Positions 15,635-24,834 of a DNA stretch of 64,000 bases are shown piece by piece. The translations under genes were made by a program, and so were the position numbers. The first letter of the stretch is position 1, and every line of letters starts with the position of its first letter. The stretch is from Planctomycetia bacterium (GTDB lineage: Bacteria; Planctomycetota; Planctomycetia; Pirellulales; UBA1268): NCBI GenBank assembly GCA_026401035.1, contig JAPLNR010000063.1:124001-188000 (forward strand), in the 5' to 3' direction. Under the pieces are notes generated by a model, which saw nothing but the letters and a program-made list of their open reading frames with translations, made no database searches and had not been told where the DNA came from.

Positions 15635-18600
15635 CTACTTCGCAAGCACTGCCTGCAAGGCGTCCCACGGAAGCGGTACCCACGGCACCGCGTCGGGGAG
15701 CGTGCCCAGCCGCAACTGCTGTGGCGGTCCGGCATCGGCCCGCTCGAGCGCGCGATCGACCGAATTGCCGAGCCGCTCGAGCCACTCCGGCACCTCGACG
15801 CCCGAGCCGCTCGCCACTCCCAGAAACGCCTCGGCCCGCTCCTCGAGCCGTACCCCCGCGACGGGCGGCTCGCCGCTGACAAGCTCCGTCACCGCCGGTT
15901 CGACGAGCGCCTCCAGTTCGTCCTGCTCGAGCGTCGCCGTGAACGGCCGGCCCACACGGTCGGCGATGCTCGCCAGCCGCACGCCCCAAAAGGCCTCGAG
16001 CTTCGCCAGCCGCTCGGTCAGATCGCCGGCGGTTTCACGGGTTTCGTCCCGCATCCGGCCCCGCCAGGCCTCCGCCGCCGCGACAGCGCCGCGCCGCGCG
16101 AGCACCCGGTGGGCCATGTTCACCGGCCGCAGCGTCCAGGCGATCCGGTCGTATTCCGCCTTGATCCGCAGGAAGTCGAGCAGGATGTGCAGGTGCTCGC
16201 CACGATCCGACTGCGTCGTCGTGGAATTCCAGTCGCGGTATTCGGCGTGGTTCTCGGCGATGCTCTCGAGCACGAACCGCAGCCGGCCGGCCGCCTGTTT
16301 GATCGGCAGCACACCGCTGGCAAGATCCTCGAGCAGTCGTGTCGGCTGCCGGGCATGCGTCTCGGCCGTCACATCGTGAGCCTCCATGCCGTGGCGATCG
16401 AGCAGCCGCTCGAGAAAATGCCGCACGCCTCCGCGCAGGATACCGCGCAGCGACGGGGGCGCGAGCAGGTGCTGCGTGAAGAGCCCGGCGCCATACTGCT
16501 CGATGAATTCCTTGACCATCGCGAAGGCCTTCGGATCACGCACCCGCTCGAGCACCGAGAGCCGCAATTGCCGGGCATGCGTCAGCCAGGTGTCGAGAAG
16601 CTTGGGCACGAGCAGCGCAAGGCCGTCGAGAATTCGTTGCGTCACGACCGCCGTATCGGGCCGGGTGCCATCCGACGCGACAGCCGCGGCACTTTCGACG
16701 ATCCGCTCGACGAGCGATCCCGTGGCCGCCTCGAAGACCCGGTCAAACTCGCTCACGCTGGCCGCTCCCGCCGGCCGCCGGCTTTCGAGCGCCTTGGCCA
16801 GATGCACGACCGCGGACGTTTCGGCGACGAGTCCGAGCCGCGGCAGGCAGGCGGCCAGCCGCTCGAGCAGTCGCTCGCGGCTCCGCGCCCGCACGATCCG
16901 GATCGGCTTGCCGCCACGCGACAGCGGCACGTAGAGCACCGCCTTGCCCACGAGCCGGCTCCGGACAGCCTCGAGCGCCGGACGGGCGGCCTCAGGATCG
17001 CCCGCCAAGAGCGCGGCAAACAGCCGGCCCATGCTCCCCTTCCGCGCCGCCGGGTGGCCGGCGACGGGCGCCCGACCGACGTGCATCCGGGCCGCGAGGA
17101 TCCAGAGTGTTTCGGTCGCCTGCACGGCCGCGTCGATCAGCCGCTCGGCGGCTGCATCTCGCTGCCACCGCAGCCGGTCGTATTCCGCCGGCGGCATGCC
17201 GGGCGGTGGCACGGCGTCGGCCGCGGCGATGATGCCCGCCGCCTTCACCATCGACCGCCTGAGCCGCCGCAGCGTGTGCCGCCAGCCGATCACCGAATCG
17301 ATCTCGGCCCGCGGGGGGCTCGTGCCGTGCACCACGTCGCTGGCACACATCGCAGTGACCGCGTGCCGCAGGAGCCGGCAGACGCCCGCCAGAAATTCGG
17401 CGGCCTGCTCCACCTCGCCAATGCCGCCGGGCTGCATCGCGCCGGGCATGTCGACATCGAGCATGCCCCCTTCGTTGCCGTCGTCGGCCGAGTCGCGCCA
17501 CACCATCGACTCATAGGCGGCTGCAACGCTCTCCTCGGCACCGGCCTGATCGTCGTCATCCGAGAGTTGATCGTCCGCACTGCGGGCCGAGCCCCGGCGG
17601 CGTCCGCCGGCCTCCCGTTGGCTGGCGACCCGCTCGAGGCAGTCGGCCACGGCAGTGGTGTTGGCATCGACGAGCTCCAGAAACCTCCGCACCCGGCCGC
17701 GGCCCTCCGGACTGCGGTCGGCGACGGCCCGCGCCGTCCAGCGGGCCGCAGCGGCCAGCCAGTCGGGGCCCGATCGTTCGATCGCCACGCCTTCCAAGAG
17801 CGATGCCCAGTGCACCAGCAGCCCCATCGCGCCGTCGAGATCCCCCTCACGCAGGAGCGCGTCGGCCGCCTGCGCATGGCTCTGGGGCGACGAGAAGGCC
17901 GCCACTTCCTTTCGCCAAAATGCGGGGGGCGGCGTGGTCGCCACGATCTCCCGCCGCCGCTCGAGGGCGCCGATCACCTCCCGCGCCGAGTCGAGCAGTT
18001 CGCGACCCGAGAGATGCTGCACGCCCGATACGGTCGTCGTTGCATGGCGATCCCACCAGCCGGCGAGCCGTTCCAACGCCGCTGCAGACCGCGCCGCGGC
18101 GGCCACCGGTCCGTCGAGACTGCTCGTTTGCCAGACCGCCGCATAGCCCATCAGGATCGATTCCGTCACCGACACCAGATCGTCGACCCGTGGGTCGGTG
18201 AGGCTCTCGCCGCCCGGTTCGTGCAGCGGAAACTGGCCGCCGAGACCGAGGATGTTCCAAGGATCGACCGCCGCGCCGCAGCCCACCGCGCGAAAGAGCA
18301 TCTCGGTGGCGTCGTCGAGCTGGTCGAGCGCCTGACCGGGGCCGGCGACCGGATCGCCATGCCGCAGCGCCTGCTGTGCCGCCACCACACGGCTCGTGAT
18401 CCGGGCGAACATCCGTGCCGACGCCGCCGGCACCATGCCCGCCATTCGTTCGGCCCCCTCCGCCCGCCCCAGCCGCGCGAGCACCGCCGCGAGCGCCACA
18501 CTCTCGACCTGCCGCGCGCGGCGGGAGGCCAACAGGGCGTTGATGTGGCGACGCACGCCCCCGAACGGCTGCCGCAGACGCTGCATCTCGTTGTCGAGCC

Positions 18601-19675
18601 GCTGGCGATGATCCTCGGGCAGTCGTCCCAGCAGCCAGCGATAGAATTCGTCGCGATAGCCGGCGATCCGTGGCAGGAGTTCGGCCAGCGGCAGCGCGGC
18701 CTGGTGGGCGCCGGGGCCGTGGCCGGAGAGGCCCGAGGCCATCAGCATCACGCCGGCGAGCACCGCCGACGACTCGCGACGCAGTTGTGCCTGCCGCTCG
18801 GCGCTCTGGTCGAGCGGCGACGTGGCGGCAGCGTCGGGCCAGGACAGGATCCCGTCGAGTGTCGCCTGCTGGACGACCATCCGCCGATAGAAGCCGCGCT
18901 CGTCGATCCGTGTCGGATCCCAGAGGCCGAACAGATAGTTGGGGCGGCTCGCGGCGGGATGGAGAAAGTCGAAGGCGCGCGGATCGATCGCGAGTTCCTC
19001 GAGCATCGAGAGATCGAAGTCGGCCTGCTGGAGCAGACCGGGCGGCGCGGCCGTGAGAATCTCGACGGCGCCCGCCACGAGATCCCGATACTTTCCCTGC
19101 GCGGTGCCGGCACCGGCCACGAACAGCGGGATCGGCCGCACCCGTTCGTGCGGATAAGGTTCCGAGAGCCGGCCATTTTCCAGGACGGCGACCGGTCGCC
19201 AGCCGACGTAGTCGTTGAGCTGTGCGATCGCCTGCCGGATGATCTCCGCGGTGGTATCGGTGTCGTCCCATGGCCCACCGGTGGCCAGCACCGCCTGCGC
19301 CGCCGCCATCACGAAGAACGGCCGCTCGATCGCACCGGGCGGCTGGTGCTCGAGGAGGTCGGCGTGGAAGACGCGGTAGGCGGAGAGGAAGCGGTCGAAA
19401 ACGACCGCGAGCACGGACCGCGCCTGACTCGAATCGCGAAACGCCGGCTCGGTGGCTTCGAGCGCCGCCAGCCGCTCCTTGAGGAACGCCGCCACGCTGA
19501 CAACGGCATCGGGCCGCTCGACAACGCCCTGCGGACCGGCCGGCTCGGCCGCGGCATACAGGTCGCTCAGGGCCCGCCAGGCGGCCGGATCGAACGCCCC
19601 GGACGAAAAGTTCAGGTAGCCAAGCACGAGGGCGGCGGGATCCGCGGCACGGGACGGCTTCGATTCCTGCTCCAT
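15635..19675 (-). CDS. Very large hypothetical protein, 1346 aa
   Basis: I do not recognise this protein. The open frame continues upstream to 20251, but the ATG at 19675 (MEQESKPSRAADPAALVLGYLNF) precedes the first protein-like composition, and the extension runs antisense to the propeller gene. The sequence is mostly helical, with long Ala/Arg/Leu stretches, no signal peptide and no clear membrane segments. An acidic, disordered-looking linker (SADDQLSDDDDQAGAEES) lies near the middle. The C-terminal region contains LLDFLRIKAEYDRIAWTLRP and ends in a Pro/Trp-rich tail (AVPWVPLPWDALQ). It is convergent with the DUF1080 gene, 28 nt away. Function unknown. Confidence 0.8.
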   Translation of the reverse strand: MEQESKPSRAADPAALVLGYLNFSSGAFDPAAWRALSDLYAAAEPAGPQGVVERPDAVVSVAAFLKERLAALEATEPAFRDSSQARSVLAVVFDRFLSAYRVFHADLLEHQPPGAIERPFFVMAAAQAVLATGGPWDDTDTTAEIIRQAIAQLNDYVGWRPVAVLENGRLSEPYPHERVRPIPLFVAGAGTAQGKYRDLVAGAVEILTAAPPGLLQQADFDLSMLEELAIDPRAFDFLHPAASRPNYLFGLWDPTRIDERGFYRRMVVQQATLDGILSWPDAAATSPLDQSAERQAQLRRESSAVLAGVMLMASGLSGHGPGAHQAALPLAELLPRIAGYRDEFYRWLLGRLPEDHRQRLDNEMQRLRQPFGGVRRHINALLASRRARQVESVALAAVLARLGRAEGAERMAGMVPAASARMFARITSRVVAAQQALRHGDPVAGPGQALDQLDDATEMLFRAVGCGAAVDPWNILGLGGQFPLHEPGGESLTDPRVDDLVSVTESILMGYAAVWQTSSLDGPVAAAARSAAALERLAGWWDRHATTTVSGVQHLSGRELLDSAREVIGALERRREIVATTPPPAFWRKEVAAFSSPQSHAQAADALLREGDLDGAMGLLVHWASLLEGVAIERSGPDWLAAAARWTARAVADRSPEGRGRVRRFLELVDANTTAVADCLERVASQREAGGRRRGSARSADDQLSDDDDQAGAEESVAAAYESMVWRDSADDGNEGGMLDVDMPGAMQPGGIGEVEQAAEFLAGVCRLLRHAVTAMCASDVVHGTSPPRAEIDSVIGWRHTLRRLRRSMVKAAGIIAAADAVPPPGMPPAEYDRLRWQRDAAAERLIDAAVQATETLWILAARMHVGRAPVAGHPAARKGSMGRLFAALLAGDPEAARPALEAVRSRLVGKAVLYVPLSRGGKPIRIVRARSRERLLERLAACLPRLGLVAETSAVVHLAKALESRRPAGAASVSEFDRVFEAATGSLVERIVESAAAVASDGTRPDTAVVTQRILDGLALLVPKLLDTWLTHARQLRLSVLERVRDPKAFAMVKEFIEQYGAGLFTQHLLAPPSLRGILRGGVRHFLERLLDRHGMEAHDVTAETHARQPTRLLEDLASGVLPIKQAAGRLRFVLESIAENHAEYRDWNSTTTQSDRGEHLHILLDFLRIKAEYDRIAWTLRPVNMAHRVLARRGAVAAAEAWRGRMRDETRETAGDLTERLAKLEAFWGVRLASIADRVGRPFTATLEQDELEALVEPAVTELVSGEPPVAGVRLEERAEAFLGVASGSGVEVPEWLERLGNSVDRALERADAGPPQQLRLGTLPDAVPWVPLPWDALQAVLAK

Positions 19676-19809
19676 CGACCAACGGGCCCTCGAGATGCGT
19701 GCTGGCCGCCGAATCGTATCATTTTTGCGTCGCCGATTTTCAGAGCTATGGTTATGCACGAGGCTTTCTGCGGGTTTTCCTGCCCGTTCTCCCCCCACGC
19801 GTATACACC

Positions 19810-21072
19810 ATGCCATCGCTCCGAATCCTGCTGCTCGTCCTGGTTGCGGTTGTCGGCGGCACCTTTGCGGGCGGTCACATCCGCGGTGACTGCCTCTGCG
19901 GCACGGCCGCCGACGCATTCGCGGCCGAGCGGGCGGGGCTGGAGCGGGAGTGGATCCTGCAGCTGCCCTTTGACGCGTCGACTTCGCGGGTCGAGCAGGT
20001 CGTCGTTGGCGACGGCCTCGTGGTCGCACAGACGGGCGATGGCAAGGTGCACGCGGTGCAGGCCGCGGACGCCCGCGACGGGGAGCCCCGCGCCGGCGCG
20101 GTGCTCTGGTCATATCCGGTCGGTGGTGGTGGTGGACCGGTGGCCCGAGCCGGAATCGGAACCGACCTCGTGACCGTGGCCCACGACAAGGATCTCTACG
20201 CGATCGATCGCGGCACCGGCCAACTCCGCTGGCAGGAACGGTTTGGCACACTCACGGAGACCGGCCCCGCCGTGTCGGGCAGCTGGGTCTACGTTCCAGA
20301 CGCACCGGACAGCATGATGCGACTGCCGGCGAATCCCTATCGGGCCGCTGCCGCCGCCATGCCACCGACCAAGGCCGACAAGAAAGAGAAGAAGAAATCC
20401 CCGCGGGCCGCGAAGAAGAAGTCCGATGGCGAGGGTGGTGGCAGGCCATCGGCGGAGAGCCTGCTGCCGATCTCTCTCGACACCGCGGGCCACGTGCACC
20501 AGCAGCCACAGCCCTTCAACGGCGGCGTGCTCTGGTGCACGGACGAGGGCACACTCGTGGCCATCGAGCCGAGCGCGGACGGCTGGCAGCGGAACGAGTT
20601 TTATCTCGAACGCCCGTCCGCCGGACGGCCAATGGTGCAGCGTGGTGCCATCTTCACCGCCACGGCCGAAGGGGATCTCGTGCGCATCGACACGGTCGAC
20701 CTACCGGGCGGCGGCCTGCGGCTGACGTGGCGGGCGTTTCTCGAGGCGCCGCCCGAAGCCGACATCTTCGTATCGGGCGACCGCGTCGTCGTGTCGCTCG
20801 GCGAGGAGGGCCTCGCTGCCTATTCCGCGGAGACGGGCGAGCATCTCTGGAGCACCTGGGTGCCCGGCCGGATTGTCGCCGTCAGTGGCAGCCGTGTCTG
20901 GATCATCGACCGCGTCGGCCGGCTGTCGAGCCTCGATGCCGCCACCGGCGAGCGCCGCGAACGGTTCTGCCTCGGCAGTTTTTCGTTCCCGGTGGTGAAT
21001 CAGGCGACCGATCGCCTGATTCTCGCCTCGCCGAACGGCGTGCTCGTGTCGCTGAAGCCGATTGCCGAGTAG
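19810..21072 (+). CDS. Exported PQQ-type beta-propeller protein (BamB-like fold)
   Basis: A 420-residue protein with an N-terminal hydrophobic signal (LRILLLVLVAVVGGTFAGG). The blades carry the PQQ/pyrrolo-quinoline repeat pattern, for example DLYAIDRGTGQLRWQERFG, GLAAYSAETGEHLWSTW and RLSSLDAATGERRERF. A Lys-rich insert (KADKKEKKKSPRAAKKKSD) interrupts the propeller near residue 190. The fold is shared by BamB and by quinoprotein dehydrogenases; no dehydrogenase residues are recognisable, so a binding or scaffold role is more likely. It is divergent from the 1346-aa gene. The TAG stop begins palindrome copy 8. Confidence 0.88.
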   Translation: MPSLRILLLVLVAVVGGTFAGGHIRGDCLCGTAADAFAAERAGLEREWILQLPFDASTSRVEQVVVGDGLVVAQTGDGKVHAVQAADARDGEPRAGAVLWSYPVGGGGGPVARAGIGTDLVTVAHDKDLYAIDRGTGQLRWQERFGTLTETGPAVSGSWVYVPDAPDSMMRLPANPYRAAAAAMPPTKADKKEKKKSPRAAKKKSDGEGGGRPSAESLLPISLDTAGHVHQQPQPFNGGVLWCTDEGTLVAIEPSADGWQRNEFYLERPSAGRPMVQRGAIFTATAEGDLVRIDTVDLPGGGLRLTWRAFLEAPPEADIFVSGDRVVVSLGEEGLAAYSAETGEHLWSTWVPGRIVAVSGSRVWIIDRVGRLSSLDAATGERRERFCLGSFSFPVVNQATDRLILASPNGVLVSLKPIAE

Positions 21073-21143
21073 GACAGGCTTCAGCCTGTCATGAGCCCAC
21101 GCTCGCTTCCCGGCCGGGGATGACAGGCTGAAGCCTGTCCTAC
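21069..21143. repeat. Inverted pair of stop-codon palindromes (copies 8 and 9)
   Basis: Copy 8 (21069-21093, plus) supplies the TAG of the propeller gene, and copy 9 (21120-21143, minus) supplies the TAG of the MtfA-like peptidase gene. The 26-nt spacer contains the palindrome CCCGGCCGGG. This is the same convergent layout as at 12977-13117 and 49969-50026. Confidence 0.85.
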
Positions 21144-21922
21144 TTTCCCCGTTGCAGGGGCACGCGGGCCTTCGGATCCTGCCGCCAGACCTGCTCGAGC
21201 AGACCGTAGAGCGTCTTGTCGAAGCGGAAGAGCCGGTGCGGATCCTGGAAGAAGCATTCGCTCGCCACGGCGAAGAATTCACCGGGGCTCTCGGCGGCGT
21301 AGTCGTCGAAGGCCACGCTGCGGCCCTCGTCAAGCGCCTCGTCGAACCGCACCCGGCAGGCGTCGAGCGCAGCGACCCATTCCGGCCGCGACGCCGCGAG
21401 CGGTGGAATGCCATCGGCCTCGCCATCGAGCATGTCGATGGCGTGGGCGCACTCATGGATGACGACGGACCGCGGCCCGTCACGGAGGCGGCCGCCCTCG
21501 AGGACCCGCGGCCATGACAGCACCATGCTGCCGCCCGACCAGGTCTCACCGAGCCGTTCCTCCTGCCACTCAAGCTCACCGCCACCCTCGAGCGCCGTCG
21601 ACTTGCGGGCCAGATAGTCACCCGGATAGACGAGCACCGACTGCAGCCGCGCGAAGAACTCGCCCGGCAACCCGAGCGCCACCAGACCAGCCTGGCCGGC
21701 GATCGAGACGCGCACCTCGTCGGTGATCTCCATGCCGCGGCAGCCCTCGAAGCTTTTTTCGGCGAGAAACACGGCCACCCAGCCGCGAAGCCGATCGCGT
21801 TCGTCGTCGTCGAGCCAGACGGTCTGGCGGACGTTGCGGGCGAGGATGTCGTTCCAGACTGGGGGAAACGGCTGGTCGCGGATCGCCCGTCGCCGTCGCT
21901 CCCGAAGCCACGCAAACATCAT
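21140..21922 (-). CDS. MtfA-like zinc metallopeptidase (M90 family)
   Basis: A 260-residue protein with the zinc motif HECAH (HExxH) in VVIHECAHAIDMLDGEADG, and a downstream Glu in SPGEFFAVASECFF as third ligand, as in the MtfA/M90 family. In E. coli MtfA is a cytosolic aminopeptidase linked to the glucose regulator Mlc; no such regulator is visible here. The N-terminal WNDILARNV and VLVYPGDY segments also fit the family. It is the last gene of the minus-strand run that begins with the M28 peptidase. The stop is shared with palindrome copy 9. Confidence 0.92.
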   Translation of the reverse strand: MMFAWLRERRRRAIRDQPFPPVWNDILARNVRQTVWLDDDERDRLRGWVAVFLAEKSFEGCRGMEITDEVRVSIAGQAGLVALGLPGEFFARLQSVLVYPGDYLARKSTALEGGGELEWQEERLGETWSGGSMVLSWPRVLEGGRLRDGPRSVVIHECAHAIDMLDGEADGIPPLAASRPEWVAALDACRVRFDEALDEGRSVAFDDYAAESPGEFFAVASECFFQDPHRLFRFDKTLYGLLEQVWRQDPKARVPLQRGK

Positions 21923-21938
21923 GGAAAACCGACGCCGA

Positions 21939-22097
21939 TCAGGGCCTCATCCCGGCGGGAGGCTGGATCTGGAAATCATATTTCCCGAGATAGAGCGCCA
22001 GCATGATGCAGCCGACGGCAATCGCGATGAACGACAGCACGAGCATCGCCGTGTAGACGTTCACGGGCGGCGGGGTGGTCTGCTGGTCATCTGCCAT
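21939..22097 (-). CDS. 52-aa single-pass membrane protein
   Basis: A short frame starting MADDQQTTPPPVNVYTAM at 22097 and ending in GMRP at the TGA (21941-21939). Residues 18-38 form one clear transmembrane helix (LVLSFIAIAVGCIMLALYLG) between a polar N-tail and a C-tail KYDFQIQPPAGMRP. It fits neatly in the 235-nt gap between the coiled-coil protein (61 nt upstream) and the MtfA-like gene (16 nt downstream), on the same strand. No family is recognised; genes of this size are easily missed. A partner role with the neighbouring membrane coiled-coil protein is an inference. Confidence 0.7.
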   Translation of the reverse strand: MADDQQTTPPPVNVYTAMLVLSFIAIAVGCIMLALYLGKYDFQIQPPAGMRP

Positions 22098-22157
22098 GGT
22101 CGAGTGCTCGCTGCGAATCGGGATTCGGGGAGAGGGTGGGGGAAGCCCGCGCCGCGA

Positions 22158-23018
22158 TCAGGCCTTCAACCGGGTGGCCACCCGGTCGCCCGGCTGGATG
22201 AGGCCCCGCCGGAATTCAGGCACCACGCGGCCGATGCTCCGATCCGATTTCACGCTGATCACCTGCACCCGGCCAAGATACTCATCGTTGCGCCAGACCT
22301 CGAGGAAGTGCCCCATCTGCACGCCGTCGTCGCCGCCGAGCGTAACCTCGATCGATTCGTCGGCCACTGCGGTGACGACGCCGTCGATCGTCGGCACGTG
22401 GTCGCGGGGCAGGCTGTCGATGGCCAGTCCGTGCTGCTTGAGGAGGAGGCGGGCATTGCTCACCTGCTTTTCGAGCTGCTCCTTGCGTTCCTTGGCGATC
22501 TCGAGGAAGGATTCCTTCTCGTGCAGTTCGCCAGCGAGTTTCGCCGTCTGGTCGACCTGCTCGTCAACCTTCGACTGCATGCCGCGGATCTCCGCCCGCA
22601 GGTCGTCGACGGTCTTCGTCACCTTCTCGAGTTCGGCACGGGTCGCGGTGAGTTCCGACTGCGCCTTCTCCCGCTCGTCCTCGCGCTCGTCCTTGGTCTT
22701 CCGCAGATCCTGTAGCTCCTTATCCTTCAATTCGAGGGCCGTCTGGATCTTGGCAACGATCTGATCGCGCGACGCCTCGGCCTCGGACACCTGCGCCGCG
22801 AGTTTGTCGATCTCGGTGGTGAGCGACTCCCGCTCCTTCTTGGCCTCTTCGAGCTGGGCCTTGTAGCCGAGTGGCTTGCCGGCCTGCACCTGCTCCGCGG
22901 TGCGCTCGATCTCTTCCTGCCAGTTGGTGTGCGTCGAGAAGACGGCCACGGCGAAGCTCATGAACACGAGGCTCATGACGAATACCGCGAACACGAAGAT
23001 TTTGCCGATGATGTTCAT
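22158..23018 (-). CDS. Membrane-anchored coiled-coil protein, 286 aa
   Basis: The N-terminus MNIIGKIFVFAVFVMSLVFMSFAVAVFSTHTNW is a single membrane anchor. Residues 40-190 are an almost continuous heptad-type coiled coil rich in Glu, Lys and Arg. The C-terminal 80 residues form a beta-rich domain (GVVTAVADESIEVTLGGDDGVQMGHFLEVWR, then PGDRVATRLKA) that resembles a small barrel reading an interaction surface. No enzyme motif is seen. It lies 27 nt downstream of lnt and upstream of the 52-aa membrane protein. A cell-envelope structural role is inferred. Confidence 0.82.
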   Translation of the reverse strand: MNIIGKIFVFAVFVMSLVFMSFAVAVFSTHTNWQEEIERTAEQVQAGKPLGYKAQLEEAKKERESLTTEIDKLAAQVSEAEASRDQIVAKIQTALELKDKELQDLRKTKDEREDEREKAQSELTATRAELEKVTKTVDDLRAEIRGMQSKVDEQVDQTAKLAGELHEKESFLEIAKERKEQLEKQVSNARLLLKQHGLAIDSLPRDHVPTIDGVVTAVADESIEVTLGGDDGVQMGHFLEVWRNDEYLGRVQVISVKSDRSIGRVVPEFRRGLIQPGDRVATRLKA

Positions 23019-23045
23019 GCCCGCACCTCTCTCTATGTCCGCAGA

Positions 23046-24833
23046 CTATCCCTGCATCGGCAGGCCGGTCAACGTATCTCCAGACCAGCGGTTTCCGGCC
23101 ATCCGCTTCAGCAGCGGCTCGAGCGCGGCCGCCGCCACAACCGCCACACATATCCCCGTCGGCGCAGACCCCCAGGCAAGCCATGGGCTGCGGCGGCCGT
23201 CCGGGACGACCCGGGCCCGCAGCGTGGCCGTGTCGCGCCGCGGTCCGCGGGCCCGCAGCCGCCCCGAGCCGTCGATCCAGGCTGAAAAGCCGGTATTGGC
23301 CGCGATCACCAGCGGAGTGCGGACCTCGATGGCGCGGAAGATGCCCGCCGCCAGATGCATGTCCAGTTCGCTCGAGCCCCAGAACCAGCCGTCGTTGGTG
23401 AGGTTCACGAGCACGTCGGGCCGCACCCCCGCAGCCTCGAGCGCGAGCACCTGCGACCGCACCGCCTCGGGCAGCGCCGTCTCATAGCAGATGTTCGGCG
23501 CCACCCGGCAGCCGGCAATCGTCACGGCCAGGGCCGCGCGGCCGGCGGTGAGGCCCGCAGGCAGCGGCGTGAGTGTGTAGAGCCAGGGGAGCCGGTCCGC
23601 AAACGGGATGTATTCGCCGAACATCACCGGATGCATCTTGTCGTAGCGGCCCAGCGGGGTGCCCGCGGCATCGAGGAAGAGCGCAGAGTTGAAGTGCTCC
23701 GCGCCGTCGGCGGCGCGGGGCGTGAGCACCTGACGGTCGAGACCCACGAGCCAGCGGGCCCCGTAGCGTCGTGCGTAGGCGGCCAGCAGGTCGAGCCGCT
23801 CGGCTTCGAGCACGCGGCGGCAGCGGGCCTGCCGCTCGGCGGCGGTGGGTGGCGGCGCACCCGCCACCGCATCCTCTGCCAAGTCTGCCTCGGCACCGAG
23901 CGTCTGTTCGACGACCGCTTCGGGGAGCGTCTCCGCCGGATCGATCTCGAGCAGCCCCCACCGCCACATCGTCTCGGGCCAGACGATCAGATCGGGCCGC
24001 GGACCGGCTGCCGCCAGCGCGGCGACCGTGAGTTCGTCGTAGTGCCGGGCCACCTGCCCGGCGGCGTCGGGATCGTGCTTGAGTTCCGTGTCGATCGAGC
24101 CCTGCACGAGCAGCACGTCGAGCGGCCGGCGGTCGGGCCGCGGCTCACCCGCGATCCGCCAGGCTCCGTAGGCCAGCGCCAAAGACGGCACGGCCACGAT
24201 GACCAGGGCGGCCACCCAGCCGCGACGGCGATCTCGCTGTGGATCCCACGCCGGATGGATGAGCGTCGCCACGCCCGCGGCCACCGCCATCACCATGCCG
24301 CCGACCCCAACGGCGCCGCAGGCGTCCGCACACTGGATGAGCGTGGTCCAGCGCCACTGCGTGTGGCCGAGGCCCGCGAAGGTGAAGCCGCCGAGCACCC
24401 AGCCCCGCAACTGTTCGCAGCCCATCCAGGCCAGGGGCGCCGCCGCCGCCAGCGGCCAGCCCCAGCGGTGCACGAGCCGCCGCGTTGTCCAGATGAACAG
24501 CGGCAGGTAGGCCGCCAGATACGCCGAGAGCGCGACCCAGCCGATCGACGTGGCCGGATGGGGCAGCCGCAGCCAATGGATCGCGAGCAGCCAGTGGAGA
24601 AAACCGGCGATCCACAGGACCCGCCACGGATGCCGGCCCGAGAGCCGCGCTGATTGCACGAGCCCGAGCCAGGGCAGCGGCGCGAGCCAGGCGAGCATCC
24701 AGAGGTCGGCCGGCGGCTGCACGAGAAACATGGCCACCGCCCCGGCGACCGCCAGGAACCACACCCCGCGGCCGGCGCTCGGCTGAGCCGCGCACACCGG
24801 TTCGCAATCTTGCACGCGGCTCGTCATCGGCAT
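23046..24833 (-). CDS. lnt: Apolipoprotein N-acyltransferase
   Basis: Transfers the third acyl chain to the N-terminus of lipoproteins in the inner membrane. A multi-helix N-terminal half precedes the nitrilase-like domain, which carries the catalytic triad: Glu in IVWPETMW (E287), Lys in YDKMHPVMFGEYIPF (K399) and Cys in NICYE (C449, followed by Glu). NLTNDGWFWGSSELDMHLA is the usual conserved loop. The protein has 595 residues, slightly longer than the E. coli enzyme, with an insert after E287. Its ATG follows the TAG of the lipoyl-like gene by one base, so the two are probably coupled. Confidence 0.95.
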   Translation of the reverse strand: MPMTSRVQDCEPVCAAQPSAGRGVWFLAVAGAVAMFLVQPPADLWMLAWLAPLPWLGLVQSARLSGRHPWRVLWIAGFLHWLLAIHWLRLPHPATSIGWVALSAYLAAYLPLFIWTTRRLVHRWGWPLAAAAPLAWMGCEQLRGWVLGGFTFAGLGHTQWRWTTLIQCADACGAVGVGGMVMAVAAGVATLIHPAWDPQRDRRRGWVAALVIVAVPSLALAYGAWRIAGEPRPDRRPLDVLLVQGSIDTELKHDPDAAGQVARHYDELTVAALAAAGPRPDLIVWPETMWRWGLLEIDPAETLPEAVVEQTLGAEADLAEDAVAGAPPPTAAERQARCRRVLEAERLDLLAAYARRYGARWLVGLDRQVLTPRAADGAEHFNSALFLDAAGTPLGRYDKMHPVMFGEYIPFADRLPWLYTLTPLPAGLTAGRAALAVTIAGCRVAPNICYETALPEAVRSQVLALEAAGVRPDVLVNLTNDGWFWGSSELDMHLAAGIFRAIEVRTPLVIAANTGFSAWIDGSGRLRARGPRRDTATLRARVVPDGRRSPWLAWGSAPTGICVAVVAAAALEPLLKRMAGNRWSGDTLTGLPMQG

Positions 24834-24834
24834 C

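Noticed and set aside
16109..20173. Plus-strand open frame of more than 1350 codons antisense to the 1346-aa gene
   Set aside because: High G+C makes long antisense frames common. The translation is Arg/Pro/His-rich with no domain, and the minus-strand frame has normal composition.
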